From Ptychodera flava (taxonomy: Eukaryota; Hemichordata; Enteropneusta; Ptychoderidae), in NCBI RefSeq assembly GCF_041260155.1, contig NC_091938.1:13173428-13237427 (forward strand): a stretch of DNA of 64,000 bases, given 5' to 3'. This document shows, piece after piece, positions 32,320 to 43,064 of this stretch. The translations under genes were made by a program, and so were the position numbers. The notes below the pieces were generated by a model that ran no database searches, was not told the origin of the DNA, and saw nothing but the letters and a program-made list of their open reading frames with translations. How positions within the stretch are numbered: position 1 is the stretch's first letter; the number at the start of each line of letters is the position of its first letter.

Positions 32320-35266
32320 ATTTATTCTGAAATTTAAATTTCAGGGGAAACCTTGAAAAGCATAGTGTTATGGTTAACTTGACACCAGTATTCATACAAC
32401 CAGTATAGAGTATGCTAGAAAAACTAGTGTAATAGTTTATTATATATATTATATTTGCATTGATTTGTACCTCTAACCACAAAAAATGTCTGCCTGTTGT
32501 GTTGCACAGGCCAAACTGAAAGTTTTCAGCACAAGATTTTACATAAAATCTGAAACACTATATCTGGAATATTGAAAGAAAATGATCATGACTACTATGT
32601 GATTTTTAACTACTGTGGAATTTACTTTGAAATCAAAGGTCAGTCAATACAATGACAAAAGGTTACCCACCTGAACAGACTCAGCAAATATTATTACAAC
32701 GCGACAAAGAATCACGGTTTTCCTTATAATACATAGATAAACAGTCTGCCTGAGCAAAGCAAATTTCATTAGAAGCAACGTGTGATTGGATTACCATTTC
32801 ATTGCTGTTTTATATCAAATTACTGTCCCTCTATACAAAATCTGTTTTTATTTGGTTGCCCAAGATGTATAATTCACGCAATAATAATATTAAGCTTTAA
32901 CAATTAGATTTGTTGAAAAGTTTGTCTCAAAATTTTATTTGTGTGAATAATAATATGCGTCAGAAAAGTTGAAGTTCCATTTGAGTAAACTAAATATTTC
33001 CTTTATGTGGCCCAAAATGTGCCTTGAAGCTGTCTTACAGTAATGACATGGCTAACAAAAGCGGTTGCTAGGCAACATGCAGACATGTTGGCCATTAAAT
33101 TGCTACATATGTATACTGGCTCTTGTTAGCCTATTACAACTCTTTATGTCAAACTGCTACACAAAAAGATGTTTTGTCCGCTCTTCCATGCTTCTGTGAT
33201 GTACCTGTCTTGGTTTGTCTGTGAAATGACTCATTTCACAATCAGTAAAATCCTGTATCTAATCAGGAAAAATGTATTTTGTACAGTTCACCAGTTTATG
33301 TGAATGCAACACCAACCCAAAACACTCATGTCAAATGTTTATATATTTTGTACAAAATAAATCCCTTTTACTTCATAACAATGAATAAATCTGATTTTCA
33401 GATTAACTTTTCATTGGAAAATTCCAACTGAGATTAAAAGCCAAAGCAAGACCTCCATAGTTGTGAAAGTATGATAAGACATCTTAATCTGAGCTAAATA
33501 TCACAGTCTATTCACTGTTCTGGCGACAAGAAACAAAGTTAACAAAAATTTCTTTTTGATCGTATTTCTTTGATCCTCCATGAAACTTGCCATATTTCAA
33601 CTACAAGCACATTGCGTAGGACTTATTCACTGTAGTGCATAAATATTCAAATCAATGCTCATTTCACATTGTCTTCACAGATCAATGTGCTCTATACAGA
33701 ACAGTCGGGTTACAGTATCCAGCCAACATATTGGAGCTACTATATCTGTCAAGAACTTAGAAGACATGAAGACATGAAGATGCTATAATTCCCCTTTTTG
33801 ATTCTTTACTTTTTCTTATGACAAAAGGACGATTTGTGAGGTCATTTTGGTGATAAATTTGGGGCAAGTATTACAGTTATTGACAATTATCAAATACTTC
33901 GTGACAGTGTGATCAATAACAGGGCATAAATCCATTCATTCCTCTTTGGATGACAAGGTTATATTGTCTGTAATATGGATACTCTTTTAAGCTAGAAATG
34001 TTTGAGACAGAAAAGTTGAACTTTTTAAAAAATATTAATGAACGGTTCTTAAAAAATGACAAAACATTTTGTCTTTCCTATTATATAATTTGATAATTTT
34101 AAATCAATTTTACCATATATCATACTGATGCAGAAATACTGTTATAGTTTTTGTACTTGTACACTGGGTAACTCGACAGTCAGTTACTCAAGGCTTGTAT
34201 CTGGAATCACTGTGAAAAGCAATGCCCATGACTTGTGGTTCCCAGAAACTGGGGCGAAATCATAAATCTGTCATCTCAGATTAGAACATTTTTGTGGAGG
34301 GTTCCAAGTTTTTTATTGGTCATAGTCAGTTGAACATATGCTGTGTAACCTGTACTGGGTGGATATACTAGTAGTAGTATTTTGCACTTTGACACGACAC
34401 TCGATGATAAAAAAACAACCACCATTGAAGTTACTACGAGCTGTTGACTCCAAATTGTCAGGGCTGAAACACTTCTTGTAGTTTTTTTATTCAATCAGGT
34501 GATTTGCAGTCTTGGATTTCATCAGACCACCTGTTGATTGTGAATTTGGAAGGCAATTAATTTTTAATCGGCTGGACCTCTCGAGTGATATCTCCTCCAT
34601 AAAATGCAAGGAGCAGGGCAACAATGGAACCTTTCTCAGGCTTCTGAATAATTAATTGTGCGAGAAGGGGGAGTTATTAACCTACGGTCCTACGTATTGT
34701 TGAGCACTGAAAATTACTTTACCGTGTAATGGCGGTGTGTTTCTGTCTTTCACACGTACTACAACAAACAACGGGCCAGTTTAAAACCGATGGGTATCGT
34801 TTGTAGCCCAGTAAAATCCTCAAAATGTGGCCCCTCACTGAAAATTCCAGAGTGACAGGACAAGCACAGTTTGTGGTCATTAGAGACAAATAGAGACCAA
34901 ACACTGGGGCTATCAAAAATTAATCAAAATTACTGCACTTGTCGACGGGACAATGAAATCAGGGACCCTTACTCGAAAACAAAAAAGTATACTTGTCAAG
35001 CGTTTCTCTTGGCTAACGGTCAACAAAGTGAAACTATTAAAAACAATAAAAATTGATCTATTTACACGACAAAGACGTCTTTACTCGATATTATGTAATG
35101 TGACTAGTAGCGGATTAACGAGACGCAGTTTGACAAGCTCTTTTTACGAAAGGACAACGTCTGGACTTTGTTCGAAACTTAGCTGTTACACAAATTTATA
35201 ATGGTCCTTGTGTTTGACAAGGGCAGGTCGTTTGCGAAGCGCTGGAATAAGAAGGAAGAAACTCAC

Positions 35267-35560
35267 CTTTGACGAAAGTGAATAGGTGTTAGACCTGTGT
35301 CTGCACGTTGTGTACACACCGTTGCCAACCAATCAAACCGTCTGACAATCTCCTCTTCCGTTTTTCTCACGTAGACTGTCATAACAATGTAACGCTGGTC
35401 AACTTCGCATAGTGCCTACAAATAGCCATGATTCTGTTCACCGGGCTCCTATGGCAGCTGTCTTCTCAAACAAACAAAACAACCACTTTGTAAATGAGTA
35501 AACTATGATAATCAAGGCTGTCGACGATCAAATCTCACAACAACAGGGCTAGGCATGGGG
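35267..35560 (-). promoter_or_regulatory. Candidate PP2D1 5'UTR exon and promoter
   Basis: A minus-strand donor AAAG/GTGAGT ends a CG-richer stretch. As the start exon requires a spliced leader, this is the nearest plausible first exon. Transcription start is not visible. Confidence 0.3.
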
Positions 35561-35839
35561 GTCCAGCGGCTTTTCGAGGCTGTTACAATACATAGTAACA
35601 CGCCCCCCGTTAATACTATACTGTACTGTAAGAAAATCATTTTGCAGAATAAAGCTACTTAAGGCATAAGCTTCACTTGTATTGTATTTATTACTTTACG
35701 GTTTAAATCATTTAGTACTTTAAATACTTGTGTAAAATCTAAATTGTCCGCAGAAATAAAGATTCCCACAGGAGAACTCTCCACTGACAGCACCGAAGAC
35801 CCGCCAAATAGGGTACTGGATACATGGACCAGTATTTAC

Positions 35840-35849
35840 AGCGCCCTCA
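35840..35849 (-). promoter_or_regulatory. TGAGGGCGCT motif, copy 3
   Basis: Exact 10-mer on the minus strand, context TATTGAGGGCGCTGTAAAT, between the PP2D1 5' end and RPL41 3' end. Confidence 0.35.
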
Positions 35850-36175
35850 ATAGTCGACATTAGTTCCCTTTTGTTTTTTCCCACCATTGGGGTGGGTACG
35901 TATTCTTACTTGGACAACTCAGTGTCTCATAGGTTTGGTGTTTTAGGAACCAAGTTGAGGATCCGTACAGATGTCATTCTCGACATCTCTGTTCTGGTCA
36001 AAAAATCAGATCAACCCAATATTATTAGCAAGAATGTTATATCAGAGGTTCTACACAATGCCCACCTGCATGGCACTCAAAGAGCAGCACTGTTCTTTCT
36101 CCTGGTCCATACTTCAATACTTCGTGCATGTCAGGATAAAGGTCTTGATGTAAAGTGGAACAGCACACATTTGTT

Positions 36176-36195
36176 GGGGGGGGGGGGGGGGGGGG
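36176..36195 (+). repeat. Poly-G run (20 G)
   Basis: Twenty G, one T, then five more G: the longest homopolymer in the window. It can form quadruplexes, and the length should be treated as unsure. Confidence 0.9.
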
Positions 36196-36347
36196 TGGGG
36201 GAGATTGTTTTAAATGGGGAGAATTTGTGCAACCACACATCATGGAGAAAATACTCAGGTAAGACATGGACAGAATGAAAATTGGCCATCAACAATATTG
36301 GTTGGGCTTCCTCTGTGGAGCCTTTGAAAGTCAAACTGTTGAAACAT

Positions 36348-36353
36348 TTTATT
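36348..36353 (-). terminator. Candidate RPL41 polyadenylation signal
   Basis: AATAAA on the minus strand about 950 bp after the RPL41 stop. It is the only canonical signal found in that interval. A 3'UTR of this length is long for a ribosomal protein, so a non-canonical nearer site is possible. Confidence 0.3.
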
Positions 36354-37306
36354 ACTATGGGACGGGATGCTCAAGTAAGGGGTGGGGAGAGGGTGTTTGG
36401 AGGATATTCTGAACTGAAAGTACTAATGTAACACAAATTGTATTATTTGCAGTATGCAGCACTTGATTATTCAAATTTACAACCATGTTCAGCACATATG
36501 GCCTTTGATAAAGTATTGGGATGCAAACTAGTGGAAACTTCAGGATGATAAATTCAAAAGACATGGGGAAATTGACATGAAATGGTACATAATACCATGG
36601 TTGCATTGAGCTTTTTCAGCAACATGCAAATCTGCTCACAATTACTGACAAAAGAGGGAAAGACGTATCCAAAACACACTTCTTTCACACAGATGTCATG
36701 CACCAGGAAACTAGTTTTTACACCTGAACGTGTCTTTAATAAGTCCATTTACACATTCACTCTCTTCATAAAGATGGAAAAAACTTTCAAGTTGGAAAAT
36801 AAAGACAGTGATCTATACATCACTAATGGAATTCACACCTCAAGCAATATCTGAAATGGTAGGTCAAAAGTGACAGGATTCACTTCACAGTTGATAGTCC
36901 AGGATGCGACGCATCTCAAATGAGCGAGAAGTTTGCAACAACAGTCTGAATGTTCACTGGTCTAAGATCGGTAGACTTCAAATCAGTGTTTACATGAACA
37001 TGTCCTTGCACAAGTTCAAGTTGTCCGGCTTGTGAAACCATCTAAGTGGACCCAAGATGACGTTCCTGCAGCTTCTTTCCTAGCCTGTGAATGGGGATCT
37101 CAGAACAGTGGTCTGCATACAGTGGATGATAGCTAAATGTTCATAGTTGGCTTGATGGAATCACAGAATCCTCTGTCATGGTCCCATGTTGTAAACTGTT
37201 GTGCAGAGTACAGCAGTCTGGATCTTCTGTTACATCTCCATTATTCATTATTTCACTGGAGGGAGGTTCCACCACTGATGTATAGCCGTGTGGATGTATG
37301 GCAGAT

Positions 37307-39367
37307 CTACTTCGACCTTGCCCTCATCTTTCGCCTTTTTCGCTTCAGTCTGAGTAAAACAAATATATTTATCGTAAGCATGCACATTCTACCCTTGAAA
37401 TTGACAGACCTTAAAGCGCAGTGGTCGTCGCGCTGCGCATCCTCCTGAGGGGGTCCCCCTCTGTTGTAAACAAATCCAAGAACGCCGCACATGTTACGGG
37501 TTGATTGTAATGTTTGCGATATTGCCGCTTGTTAAAATGGCGGCTGATCTGTCATACCAAGCATACCAACTAACCAAATGTAACACGCGATAAAAGGTCA
37601 ATTAATCTAAGTTAAATATCTGCTGAATATTGAACAATAATTGCACGCTGGATTGAGATCACATTTGCTCATGATTTTCTTGAATCAGTTGAATGAGGCT
37701 CGGCTACTGTTATCGCTCGAGCCATAGAGCTAGACGTACGCATGTACGCATGTATATGCCGACAGACTATCAACGACCGGGCTCTAGTTTTCGACATCGC
37801 TAGCAAGGACGAGAGCTTTCATTTCAAGAGGCCCGACGGGAGTACAAAGACAACAACCCAAACTACAGAAATCTACAGCTGGCAGAGCAATGCCTGCTGC
37901 AGCAAGAAGCATCTCTGCATCTGTTCCGTTCCGTGGTCTGTACGAACGTCCGTGTCAAACTGGGTATATGGCGCGCTACACTCGGCTGTGGAGAATCCAA
38001 CTCAACTACAAAGTTTACCCCGTTTGGGGGTGCAAAGTACGGGTATCAAGTCAAGCGAAGGACCTTTCATAGGTCTTCTTGTTATGTGGGGGTTATCTCA
38101 CTTGAAAGAGGATTCAGACCTACCCGGCAATCAGGAGGTACAACAACGAAGTTTGCCCATCACCGGTAGGCCTACACCAGCTAGCGGTTGGATCACTGCC
38201 ATGACCGTGCACAGGACCCGGGGCACAGGATCTCTCGATACGTCTATGCACGGTGTAGCCGTGCAATTTTCCTGCCAAATGCCGCGAAAACCCTCTCGTT
38301 TTGTCTATTGTTTCCTGTCATTTTACTATTTCTTACCACGTAATACTAGGAGAAGTAAGACATGGTGATCAACAGTTGGTTGTGGGCCAAGTCGTCGCGG
38401 GCCGGTACGTTGTGGGACCGGATTCTCTATATCCGTGTACGTCAACGCGGTGACCGTCTCCCAACAACATCTCCCGTGTCCTGCTCTGGCTTGCCGATCA
38501 TGGTCTTGAGTGTAGTTTTTGTGTTAGGCATTGTGCTTGTTGCTGGTCTACATATATAGGCAATGTTGATCATTTTAGTTATGTATTTTCACTGTACTGT
38601 ACATAGCATTGTGTACAACCAACATGATCGCGCGCGATCAAAGCTTTTTGTTCACTGTGTCTGCGTGCAGTAAACTCAGCGACATAATGTGCTGAGTGTA
38701 GTGTCCCAATGTTCGTAGCTCTACACGAGTTTATAGATAGAAATACACCACTGAAGTTCGTTTCCGATCTTAATATTTTACTATTGCATGATGTTGAGTC
38801 TTACAAAGGCCTTAACAAAGTGGGGGACTGCTCCCATCTCACTCCTATTGAAGTTGAGAAGACTTATTATGTTTACAAAAATGTATGTTTATCAACAAAA
38901 AAATCACGCACGCGCAGCGCGACGACCACTGCGCTTTAACTTTTGCTCAAATTCCATAAGGGAACTAAATTATTCACCATCAATAATAAGATTTCAAATT
39001 TAAAAATCAAGAATAAAAATTTGGGGTCACTGTGCAAAATTTTGCACAAAAGAGACAAATTTGGAATTATCCAATATTTACAGACTTGAAATTTTAAATG
39101 GCCTCAATCCTAAAGTCAACGCTATGTGGAAAAATTAAATTTTTGATTACAACAAAAATAAGCAAGTGAAAAGTTGAGTTACTCCATGGACCTTCAGAAT
39201 GAGCACTAAACAAGAGGTTAACCAAAGCAATTTACGTTTGCTAGTTCATATTTCTGTCCCCAAGGCACATTCTACTTTAGTCATTCTCTGCTTGCCAAAC
39301 ACCAATATAAGGGGCTGTCCAGAAATGAAAACTTCCTGATGATAGTTATACAAAAGTTGCCAGTAAA

Positions 39368-39400
<33 letters not shown>

Positions 39401-42400
39401 GTTGGGCGAGAGGGGCACCCCCCATTCTCAATGAAGCACTGCTCTAAACAATCCTTTATTACAATCCATCACAGAGGCAATTTTCAGTGAATTCTCATAT
39501 TGATGTTGTCACCCTACCACTGAGCAAGACAAAGGCCACAAATTGTCCCAGATTGCTTTTATATGTTCACAGTGGCACATTACATGTTCAAGTAACTTGA
39601 AGAATACTTGTAAAGGTTATATGTCAAAACTCACCTTCGCATACGCTTCTTCCTCCACTGAAAGCAATAAAAGAAGTTATGATAATTATAGGAACACATA
39701 ACAATTCATAATTCTGGGTTAAAGGGATAGAGTCGTCAGAACCATGCTCAAAGGTTGTATGGGACCCATATGACCCAATGTACACACTGTATCCAAGGTA
39801 CGATGCAGGGCTCGACGTAAGATCAAATCATCCACTAGCCCGAAGGACTAGTAGCAGTTCATTTTTAGTAGTCCTAAATGAAATCTACTAGTCCTGCTCA
39901 AGCAAAGCCAAATGTTGCTCTCATGTTGTAAAGAGGTGTATATATGACCATTCTCATAATTTTTGTCGCAAAGGTTTTTAAACCCAATAACTAACTTTCA
40001 TGCAAGACTAGCACATTTGCTTACTGCAAAATGTTTAACTTTGAATCATATATAAACCACAAAAATAACCTGAATGAAATGTCCTGTGTAGGAGGAGAGG
40101 TCATGAAAATAGCCTATTGCCATCAAGAATAAAATCAGAGGTAGGGATGAATTTGTTGGAAAATCCTTTATAGCTCAGGTAGTGCACCACTAATTTGCAA
40201 AGAACATGTTTGTTCATGGTGGGGACAGATTTGTTTCTCCAGAACTGAAATTCATACAGCCATTCACAAGTGTTCCTGTGGAGTGCCTTCATATTTTTGA
40301 CATATATCACATTTTAAAATTGACCAGCTTGTGGGGAGGACCTCTCATTTGTAATAATGGTTTGTGAAAAATTTTGTTTTTAATAGTAAAAATGTTGCAT
40401 TTTACCATTTCATGTGCTTGTGTCTTTTATGAGTTTTTGCCAGTTACTGGTAACAAAATGTGATTAGCACAAAAATAACCAATGACTCCCAGAAGTGATT
40501 GGATACAACAGTCTGATACACCCATTTCATACGTTGTTTATTCACTACTGTTTTAAGGGTCACTTCAGTATTATTGCCCCAATAATTTACACTTTTCCAC
40601 TAAAATGGCAAAACAATAAGTTGCTAGCACCAAGTTATTATCTGTGAGGAATTCCCTCACCTGTACAAGCAGTAGCAACTTGCCATAGCACTGTTTTGGC
40701 AAGCTAGATGGCTCTTTTTAAGATCAGCTTCAATTAAGCTAGGGGTCTTGACTATATATGGAGGTCAGCATGTGGAGGCATTCTAAAGCAGGGTCAAGCT
40801 GGCTACGAACTATCGGAGGTGTTGTTTGGGAATGCCCCTGAAGAAATCTTGAGAAAAATCTTCTTTGAAAGGCAAGGATACAGTGTTTGAACGAAATTGT
40901 GGGGTTGCTCATGTTTTTAGGCGAAGTGATGAGCTTCAAGCAAACCAAAATACACGACGTGCAGACAATTCCGTTTGATGCTCAGCGTTGCATTGAGCCA
41001 TGTTTCCCGGGGCCATGTTACTGGCATGTACAGTACAATTTGATTCTCCGTAGCAGGTAAACTGTTTCATTTTAAGTTGGTGATCAATAAAGTTTGCTTC
41101 ACTGTTTCACTGTCCAATTTGTTTGGGTAAAAGTTAGTTTATTTTTATATAAAATGATCGAGGCTTGGTTCATTCTTATCGAATGAGTGGCCCGGCGTCC
41201 ATTTAGTTTTGTAGCGATAAACTTTCCTGGACAGCTACGGAACTTGAAAATTGCACTAGTCTGCAGGACTACCTCCGAAGACATTTTTACTAGTCCTCTT
41301 GAAAATTTACTAGCCTCGGGCTAGTGGGCTAGCGCTTATGTCGAGCCCTGCGATGGTGATTGATGAAAGTTAAAACATGTTTGTTATAATCTACATTGTA
41401 TAATTTAAATGGTTCAGCTACGATGAGGTGCATCTAGATATTGTGCACGAAATACATTGTGTGTAAACAAACTCGCACAGGCGCAGTTCCGACAACAGTT
41501 TCCCTTTGAGTTAGTATTATGTACTTCTGGGTAAACTGTATTACAAAGTTCCCTCACAGCGAGGCACACTAGACCAAAAGGAGGAAAATTTCTCAATCGG
41601 GAGACCTAGAAATATTACATGTATTTTGATACGACTATCATGATTAGTCTTTTTCTTATATGAAGAATTCCCAAATGGGAGTATTTGTCCTAGATGTGGT
41701 AACTGTTAAAAATGTTAATGATTGACACGACTTTGACATAAAGTACCAATGGAGTTGATCCCCATGGCAGAAATACATATTTCGTGGAAGTGACAATTTG
41801 CCATCTATCCTTTCTACAGAGGACAGCACTATTATTGAATAAATGTGAAAATATGCAAGAGCAATGGTGAACTTTTTTTACAACTGAACTATTCTGTCAA
41901 AGGAGTCTCAATACCGGGAGAAATTCTGATCAGAGAGGAAATCCCCGTTCTCTTTCAGTGTGCCTTGCTGCCTCGTGTCCTTGTATGAACCCCCTGCCAC
42001 CTTACCTCTTGTGCGTTGAGGTACATCCTAAAGAAATCCAAAATTCTCTTGTACTTTTTTAGTTTCCTCTAAAGCATAACGTTGGTTCATAGTCAAGTAC
42101 ACTAAAACACTTACAACTATGGTGTATGGATGCCAATGATAGTTGACTTTCTCAATCTTCCTTGTCAAACTTGAATTAGACCAAGTATGTACTATGTAAC
42201 AGTTCCCACGGTTTTGGAATGCAAACTGCCTTCCTATGTGAATGAAGACATTGCCGTACCCTCGATAGTCTCTTACCAGATACTTGTAGGTGAATTATTT
42301 GAAAAAGTCGAGACGATCACCAAGTTTGTTGCAAAGCGTGCACTTAAAACCCTCTACGGTAAAAGTTAGAACACTTATAACTAAATCGGTGGGACTACTA

Positions 42401-42676
42401 GATTTACTTTTTCACTCTCTCGACTTGCACATTCCCTTGAGCAACGACAAGGATATTCATGGCATGCGAAAAATTACAAGTGAGTCTCCAATCTAAAGGC
42501 TGCATTTGGTTTGAATGCGGTTTACTTTACCTTGGCAAACTGTGGTTTTAAGTTTGACGACTGACGATCTCTTACTATGTGTTTACCTGGGAAACGAGAG
42601 AGCATGTGAAGTGAAACGACACCACTAATAATTTCATATATATTTTACACCTAAACACACTTACCTTTGCCCTCAT
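37307..42676 (-). CDS. RPL41: Ribosomal protein L41 (eL41), 25 aa in three exons
   Basis: eL41 is the smallest ribosomal protein, a single basic helix at the bridge between subunits. Coding pieces on the minus strand are 42676-42665 (M R A K), 39657-39635 (WRKKRMR plus two bases of the next Arg) and 37349-37307 (last base of that Arg, then LKRKRRKMRARSK and TAG). They sum to 78 nt with GT-AG introns of 3.0 and 2.3 kb. The product equals the human protein except Ala for Gln near the end. Each intron holds a complete TIR element. The first coding exon begins at an acceptor at 42691, so a non-coding first exon exists upstream, next to TAF5. Such short exons escape ordinary ORF finding. Confidence 0.96.
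37411..38939. mobile_element. 1.5 kb TIR element with TTAA ends, in RPL41 intron
   Basis: The 28 bp at 37411-37438 (TTAAAGCGCAGTGGTCGTCG then CGCTGCGC) are the exact reverse complement of 38912-38939, giving perfect TIRs that include TTAA. The body is GC- and CG-rich compared with the neighbouring intron and carries a 208-codon frame (37742-38368) with no family I recognise. TTAA ends suggest piggyBac or Kolobok mobilisation of a non-autonomous element. Perfect TIRs argue for a fairly young copy. Confidence 0.75.
38985..39110 (+). repeat. Dispersed repeat B, copy 2
   Basis: Shares AATCAAGAATAAAAAT, a GGGTCAC block and the ATTTTAAATGGCC block with copies at 30.7 and 55.4 kb. More diverged than the others. 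Confidence 0.5.
39368..39402 (+). repeat. (TG)n/(TATG)n microsatellite
   Basis: About ten TG units followed by several TATG units. Confidence 0.95.
39806..41350. mobile_element. 1.5 kb hAT-like TIR element in RPL41 intron
   Basis: Ends CAGGGCTCGACGTAAG (left) and the complement of CAGGGCTCGACATAAG (right), with shared subterminal CCACTAGCCCGA blocks and several ACTAGTCC repeats on both sides. The tip CAGGGCTC is typical of hAT elements. The direct repeat seen at the ends is CGATG (39801-39805 and 41351-41355), five bases rather than the usual eight. No transposase frame; non-autonomous. Confidence 0.7.
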
Positions 42677-42797
42677 GTTTCAGATAGGTAACTGCAAGAA
42701 ACAAAAGAAAGTATTTTTATTAGTAAGAATATCAGATGATGAGGAAGAACGGAAGATATTTACGGATTTACTCAACACTGTATTTGGTCGTACTCAC

Positions 42798-42825
42798 TGT
42801 GGCAAAATGGACGACATGAAAGAGG
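42798..42825 (-). promoter_or_regulatory. Candidate RPL41 first exon with 5'TOP start
   Basis: On the minus strand CCTCTTTC resembles the 5' terminal oligopyrimidine start of ribosomal protein mRNAs. It is followed by 20 nt ending at a donor GTGAGTAC. Splicing to the acceptor at 42691 joins this leader to the MRAK exon. The leader would contain a 12-codon upstream frame whose stop overlaps the RPL41 start as ATGA. Start site and splice are inferred, not shown. Confidence 0.4.
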
Positions 42826-43064
42826 CCAAATACCCGTATGTTGAACCAATCTTGACCTAATACAACCTCTTTCCACAATATATTAACACGCACGTTCTTT
42901 CAATCTAGTTTTGTGATTAGTATATATGTCATCGACATCTTTTCTATCTCTGAGATAAAGGTAAATAATCCTAGAGAAAAATTAATGAGTATTAAACTTT
43001 GGAAACAAAGTACAGTGATTTCCGAACAGGGCCAATTTATTTATCCGATCATAGAACAACAAAT
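42826..43064. promoter_or_regulatory. Shared RPL41/TAF5 divergent promoter region
   Basis: About 240 bp separate the candidate RPL41 start from the TAF5 ATG on the opposite strand. No clear TATA box at the right distance for either. Short AT-rich palindromic sequence (AATATATT) occurs near 42879. A bidirectional promoter is the simplest reading. Confidence 0.45.

Larger units (their letters stand above)
28472..35266 (-). other. Probable 5' intron of PP2D1
   Basis: 6.8 kb without a supported gene. It includes a TTAA-flanked MITE (30339-30555), a copy of repeat B (about 30690-30840) and a 35-bp imperfect palindrome (32285-32319). It is bounded on the right by a minus-strand donor (AAAG/GTGAGT at 35267/35266). 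Confidence 0.4.
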
